From the NCBI RefSeq assembly GCF_036588685.1, contig NC_086386.1, positions 6,914,117 through 6,978,116 on the forward strand: a stretch of DNA of 64,000 nucleotides. Reading direction: 5' to 3'. Shown piece by piece: positions 35,715-64,000 of the stretch. The translations under genes and the position numbers were made by a program. The notes beneath the pieces are model-generated. The model was given only the letters and a program-made list of their open reading frames with translations, had not been told where the DNA came from and did not search any database. The DNA comes from Mytilus trossulus (lineage: Eukaryota; Mollusca; Bivalvia; Mytilida; Mytilidae). Each line of letters begins with the position of its first letter. Position 1 is the stretch's first letter.

Positions 35715-36889
35715 CGTAAATAGTGCAGGGATACAGGCGACCCCCTCTATCTGGTAAATGACGTCATAAAGCACAGAGTTCACGAAATCTTTTTTTCCCT
35801 GGTGGTCCTTGAAGAAAATCTACTGGTCCTCACTATTAACTCTATTGAAAAATACTAAAATTGTGTCAGTCCTATACAAAATTTTGGTGGTGAAATCCTG
35901 AGGACTGACACTTTTCGTGAACTCTGCTTTAGCAGACCTGCCAACTATCCCGATTTTCGCGGCATCAACCCCGATTTTTACCCCTCAACCCGAATCCCGA
36001 TATCGGGATTGTAAAATTAGTCAAAATCCCGATTTTCAACAAATATACCCGAAAAAATTATTGTTTACCGATTTTGAAGTCTTTCTGATCAATTTTTAAA
36101 AATCAATCATTTTACTTGGGGACATATTATGACAAGTTAATGACCCTACGCTAATTAACAGTCACAACAGGTGTCATAATTAGTGGTTGTATGTAATCAG
36201 ATTACCTAATGGGTCGTAACAATCCTCAAAATTAATTTGTATAAATTTGGTCAAACAGCCTTTCAATTTTAATCAATTTATCATACAAGCACAATTTGCA
36301 ACATTTGCCGTAGTTCCACAGCAAAATCATAATTAATTGAAAGATGAGAACTGTAAAGAACTCTCAAGAAAACATCGTTTTTCTTGAAATTTGTTTAATT
36401 TTTGAAACCAGACATCGTGTGCGTGTCTGTTGATCTAAAATCGACGCCATTTTGTATACACTCCTACTGTGTTACTGTATAAGCCTCCGCAGGTAAGAGC
36501 ACCTCTGAATACAAAGAAAGATAACTCAAATTTAATCCATTTTCTCATTGATACTGATATAAAGACCATGAGTAAGACTAAATCAAAATCTGTCTTCATC
36601 CTTCTTACTTTAGGACATGCAGTTTTAGGTGTTTTGAGTCAAGGTTCATAGATGAGAAGGTCTTTGGAGGGGGGAAAGGGGGAGGGTCTCTTCTTTGAAT
36701 CCTTTAATTTTAATGCCATTTTCTCTATTCCTAAGTTATTTTGTCAATTTTATAATTTAATAGTACAAGAATCATGCAAATAAAAGTAACCAAGGCCTAC
36801 AATCTCATCATTAGTATAACAAAAGAAAAAAGAAGAGAACTTAGACTATTTTAGGAGTAAAAAAACAATGCTCACAGAAAAGTCGCTAA

Positions 36890-37090
36890 AATTGTAACCC
36901 TTGAAAATCTTGTCGCGCGCTATGATAAAGGCGCGTATAATTGTTTTTTCCGGTGACGGATGAACTCGAAAGTGGTCTATTATTTTAAAAGTGCTGATTG
37001 TCAATTATTAGAATTCAATTTGCTGAAATAATTTGTGCATTATAGCATCATACATGTAGTTTTCCAACCACTTGCTCAACATGGGAACAG
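36890..37090 (-). repeat. inverted partial relative of the 35386-35714 element
   Basis: GGTGACGGATGAACTCGAAA and AAGTGCTGATTGTCAATTA are inverse counterparts of parts of 35430-35640. The terminal repeats are not recognisable, so the copy is internal or has decayed ends. Confidence 0.5.
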
Positions 37091-37327
37091 AAATAAATGG
37101 GCAGGGTTTGACACTATTAACATTAGAGGTGATGTAGTCCACAGGACTACCAAGAAAATTTTTTGGGTAGTCCTGGTAGTCCTCGTCTATCACCGGTGAG
37201 GGCCGCATCGAACTAGCTAGGGGGGTTTGGGGGCATGCCCCCCCAAGAAAATTTTTGGAAATAAGATGCAATTTCCTGCCATCTGAGCACCTCTGCGAAA
37301 ATTTTATCTGAAAAAAAACAATATTTT

Positions 37328-37550
37328 CAGATTGCAGATTTTGCATATAATTTTACAATATTTTCTGACAGGAAAAGTTCAGGAGTAATAAAATTTATTC
37401 ACTGAATGTCAACTTTAATTTATCTGCAATCTGAAAATATTGTTTTTTTTTCAGATAAATTAATGTTGACATTCAGTGAATAAATTTTATTACTCCTGAA
37501 CTTTTCCTGTCAGAAAATATTGTAAAATTAAATGCAAAATCTGCAATCTG
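37328..37550. repeat. near-perfect foldback, 99-bp arms
   Basis: The left arm 37328-37426 and right arm 37452-37550 are inverse complements with about two mismatches. The 25-bp loop (37427-37451) itself repeats the inverse of the sequence just outside the left arm (CAATCTGAAAATATTG). It is probably a young foldback transposon or a local inverted duplication. It has no coding frame. Confidence 0.85.
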
Positions 37551-38576
37551 AGACAATTTCAAAGGCCTTGTTAGGTGGAGTTATTTGACCTTTTATTCCG
37601 GGATTATTTAGAAGAAAAAAAAGATTAAAAATAAGGCCATAATAAATAATAGGTGTGTTTGCCCAAACGCTACCTACCCAGAAAAAAGCTGCCTACCCTG
37701 TCTCAAATTCTTTTATTGTCCTGATTTGAAGAAGGTTTTTTTAATCAAATAGGTATGAAGACTAATAAACATCTAATACTTCAATTTCTTTTAAAAAAGA
37801 AGAAGAAAGAAAATGCCTACCTACCTAACCACTCTCAATCTTAGGGTAGGGTTTGGGCAAACCAAAATATTTTTAAGTGTGGCCTAAGTCAATGTTTGAA
37901 GTTTTCGTTAATTCTTCAAACAGTTTATAAGATTTTTTTTGTAGTGATACAATGTCTTTGTTTGTGTACTAGAGGTCAACTTCATCATCACTGTTGAAAG
38001 CAATTCAGTGGATATGTTGCTGAAACAAAATGCCTTTAATATGAATGACATGTATGTGGGTTTTTTTTAATAAGAAAGCCACCAAAAAAATATTATTACT
38101 AAAGATCAGTTATTACATTTCAAAGTTAATGAGTATTTATAATGTATTTCAATGCCACCATTTCTGTTTATTTGTTTATACTATCAGCAGGAGATCTTTC
38201 ATTAGAATAAAAAGAAAAGCTTTCAATCTCAAGTGATGGCATTCCTTCATGTACATGTAACATGCAACATGTAATGTTGTTAGCCAATTTGAATACTTGA
38301 TGTTTTCCTTTGTCTTGTGTATTCGATATTCTTTCAACATGTTAAACAAAATGATTTACCTTAGATATTGTCAATTGTTTTGCTAATTACAATGAAGTCC
38401 TACATGTACATTTGTACATGTACTAGCATGACTTATTGACTAGTAGTGTTATGTCTGTTTGAAGTCTCCAAATCTCATTACTACACCTATCCCTGTTAAT
38501 ATAACATGATATCATCATCATCATTCTACATACACATTTAGATTAGAAATGAAATTTCTTCTTTTTTTAGATTTGA

Positions 38577-62681
<24,105 letters not shown>

Positions 62682-64000
62682 GTAAGTAAACCATATATGT
62701 TTCCTGTTAGATCATAATTAAACATGATACATACCTCTTCATTATGTGGTAGTACTACTTACCTTTACTTTCATTTGTCTTTTTGCTATTCGTTCTTTCA
62801 AAAATGCAACAATAGTCCTGACATTCTATGGTTCCTACAGATAATAAGATTAACGGTACCAATTTTCTTGAACCAGATGCGCATTTCGACAATACATGTC
62901 TCTTCAGTGATGCTCGTTGCCAAAATATTTGAAATCCAAAGCTTATATAAAAGATGAAGAGCTATAATCCAAAAGGTCCAAAAAGTATAGCCAAATCCGT
63001 GAAAGGAATCAGAGCTTTGCATGAGGGAGATACATTCCTTAATTTATAATAATTTCTATCATTTTGTAACAGCAAATTTTAATAACACAAAAAATCCGTA
63101 TTTTCATGCCAGTAACGATAACCTGATCAATACAGCCCCTTTTATATCAATTCCAGTTAACATACTTTTGGCTGAATTGCTACTCCTTGACATTGAAAAA
63201 TTACCTCTGACAGACTACTGGCATTTCTTATTTAGTTCTCAGTAGTACTTAGAAAAATCCAACAGTATACTTGAACCCATTTCATGATTCTAGAAAACTA
63301 GATGTTTACGTGTTTTGATAATGGATGATAAGGTGTAAAAAATACAAACTAGACTTATCATGAAAAAAGAAGGTATTCATAGATTGTCTGATAATTGTGC
63401 TGTTACACCACTGATTCAGGTTAGGTGAGGATTGAGTTCTCGTAAACATGTTTAACATTTCCACATTCTGTATGAGCTTGTCTCAAGTCAAGAACCTTTC
63501 ATTCTGTTGTTGTTATAAGACCGCAAAATTTGAAAAAAAAATCGTCGTATATTGCTATCACGTTTAGTACTTTTAGTTTTCGCACTCTTACTTTAGTAAA
63601 AGTGAATAGAAATCTATGAAACTTTAACACAAGGTTTATGACCACAAAAGGAAGGTTGTGATTGATTTTGGGAGTTTTTATCCCAATATTTTAGGAATTA
63701 GGGGCCAAAAAGGGCCCAAATAAGCATTTTCTTGTTTTTCGCACAGTAACTTTAGTTTAAGTGAAAAGAAATCTATGAAATTTTGACACAAGGTTTATGA
63801 CCACAAAAGGAAGGTCGGGATTGATTTTGGGAGTTTTGGTTCTACAGTTTAGGAACTCAGGGCCAAAAAGGGGTCCAAATAAGCATTTTTCTTGGTTTTT
63901 GCACCATAACTTTAGTATAAGTAAATAGAAATCCATGAAATTTAAACACAAGGTTTATGACCACAAAAGGAAGGTTGGTAATGATTTTGGGAGTTTTGGT
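62682..64000. other. Cyfip intron 23, partial
   Basis: It starts with the donor GTAAGT after exon 23 and runs off the window. It contains a dispersed repeat with GAACCAGATGCGCATTTCGA (about 62800-63240), a family 2 fragment (about 63425-63505) and a 160-bp tandem array at the end. No further Cyfip exon is recognisable, so the next one lies beyond 64000. Confidence 0.7.
63530..64000. repeat. about 160-bp tandem repeat, three copies, runs off window
   Basis: AAGGTTTATGACCACAAAAG occurs at 63631, 63790 and 63950 (spacing 159 and 160). Each is followed by GGAAGGT and a GATTTTGGGAG segment, with GGGGCCAAAAAGGG-like stretches between the copies. The array continues past the window edge. Confidence 0.75.

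Larger units (their letters stand above)
31726..38570. other. spacer between divergent SLC49A4-B and Cyfip
   Basis: About 6.8 kb between divergently transcribed genes. Promoters of both should lie here, with at least one non-coding Cyfip 5' exon, because the first coding exon begins at a splice acceptor at 38570. I cannot place that exon. Contents seen: a repeat with GACGACGACGAACGACGGAC and CTTGGCTTTTTGGGCCATGT (about 32230-32450), a short palindrome (33797-33866), a TIR element (35386-35714), a segment with repeated CCCGATTTT (about 35930-36080), an inverted relative of the TIR element (about 36890-37090) and a large foldback (37328-37550). The short frames at 32701-32958, 33931-34167 and 36469-36651 show no domain. 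Confidence 0.55.

Noticed and set aside
36469-36651. 60-codon frame in the spacer before Cyfip
   Set aside because: It has no domain, no splice support and low-complexity content. It is likely chance in AT-rich DNA.
62724-63245. Frames on both strands after Cyfip exon 23
   Set aside because: They fall in a dispersed repeat, and the translated sequence has no similarity to the remaining CYFIP C-terminus.

Overview
The window is AT-rich, intron-rich animal DNA. Its genes and repeats suggest a bivalve mollusc, most likely a marine mussel of the Mytilus type. This assignment is an inference from three things: a short secreted C1q-domain gene (a family greatly expanded in bivalves), several dispersed repeat families I associate with mussel genomes, and multi-exon genes with standard GT-AG introns. 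Exon models were built by hand from splice sites, reading-phase continuity and protein similarity. Every reported coding junction keeps frame.

Layout, left to right. (1) 2-154 may be the 3' end of an unidentified gene. (2) 500-1507 is a non-autonomous terminal-inverted-repeat element, and 1575-1905 is a dispersed repeat. (3) 1983-4114 (+) is a complete three-exon gene for a 201-residue secreted C1q-domain protein. (4) 4940-15780 (-) and 22542-31725 (-) are two complete head-to-tail paralogues of SLC49A4 (DIRC2), a 12-helix MFS transporter of the lysosomal membrane. Each has 11 coding exons, and exons 2-11 have identical lengths in the two genes. A 5'-truncated LINE lies between them (about 20982-22090). 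(5) 31726-38570 is a gene-poor, repeat-rich interval. (6) 38580-62681 (+) holds the first 1010 codons of Cyfip (Sra-1/PIR121), the Rac1-binding subunit of the WAVE regulatory complex. About 240 C-terminal residues lie beyond the window.

Main finding: Cyfip has two adjacent versions of its fourth coding exon (41466-41647 and 43245-43426). Both are 182 bp, enter in phase 0, leave in phase 2, and match at 50 of 60 complete codons. Using both or neither breaks the frame, which is the signature of mutually exclusive exons. The exon covers the segment equivalent to the Rac1 A-site of human CYFIP1 (C179 to R190), so the two forms may differ in Rac1 sensing. A near-perfect 104-bp-arm hairpin lies 126 bp upstream of the first version.

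Second theme: exon 3' ends with their 5' splice sites have been tandemly duplicated into the following intron at several places: Cyfip exon 5 (four copies, 72-bp unit), Cyfip exon 21 (two copies, 52-bp unit), SLC49A4-B exon 3 (six copies, 74-83-bp unit) and possibly SLC49A4-B exon 1. The rest is introns and spacers filled with satellites, foldback elements, MITE-like elements and SINE-like repeats. The genes show no obvious functional link to each other.
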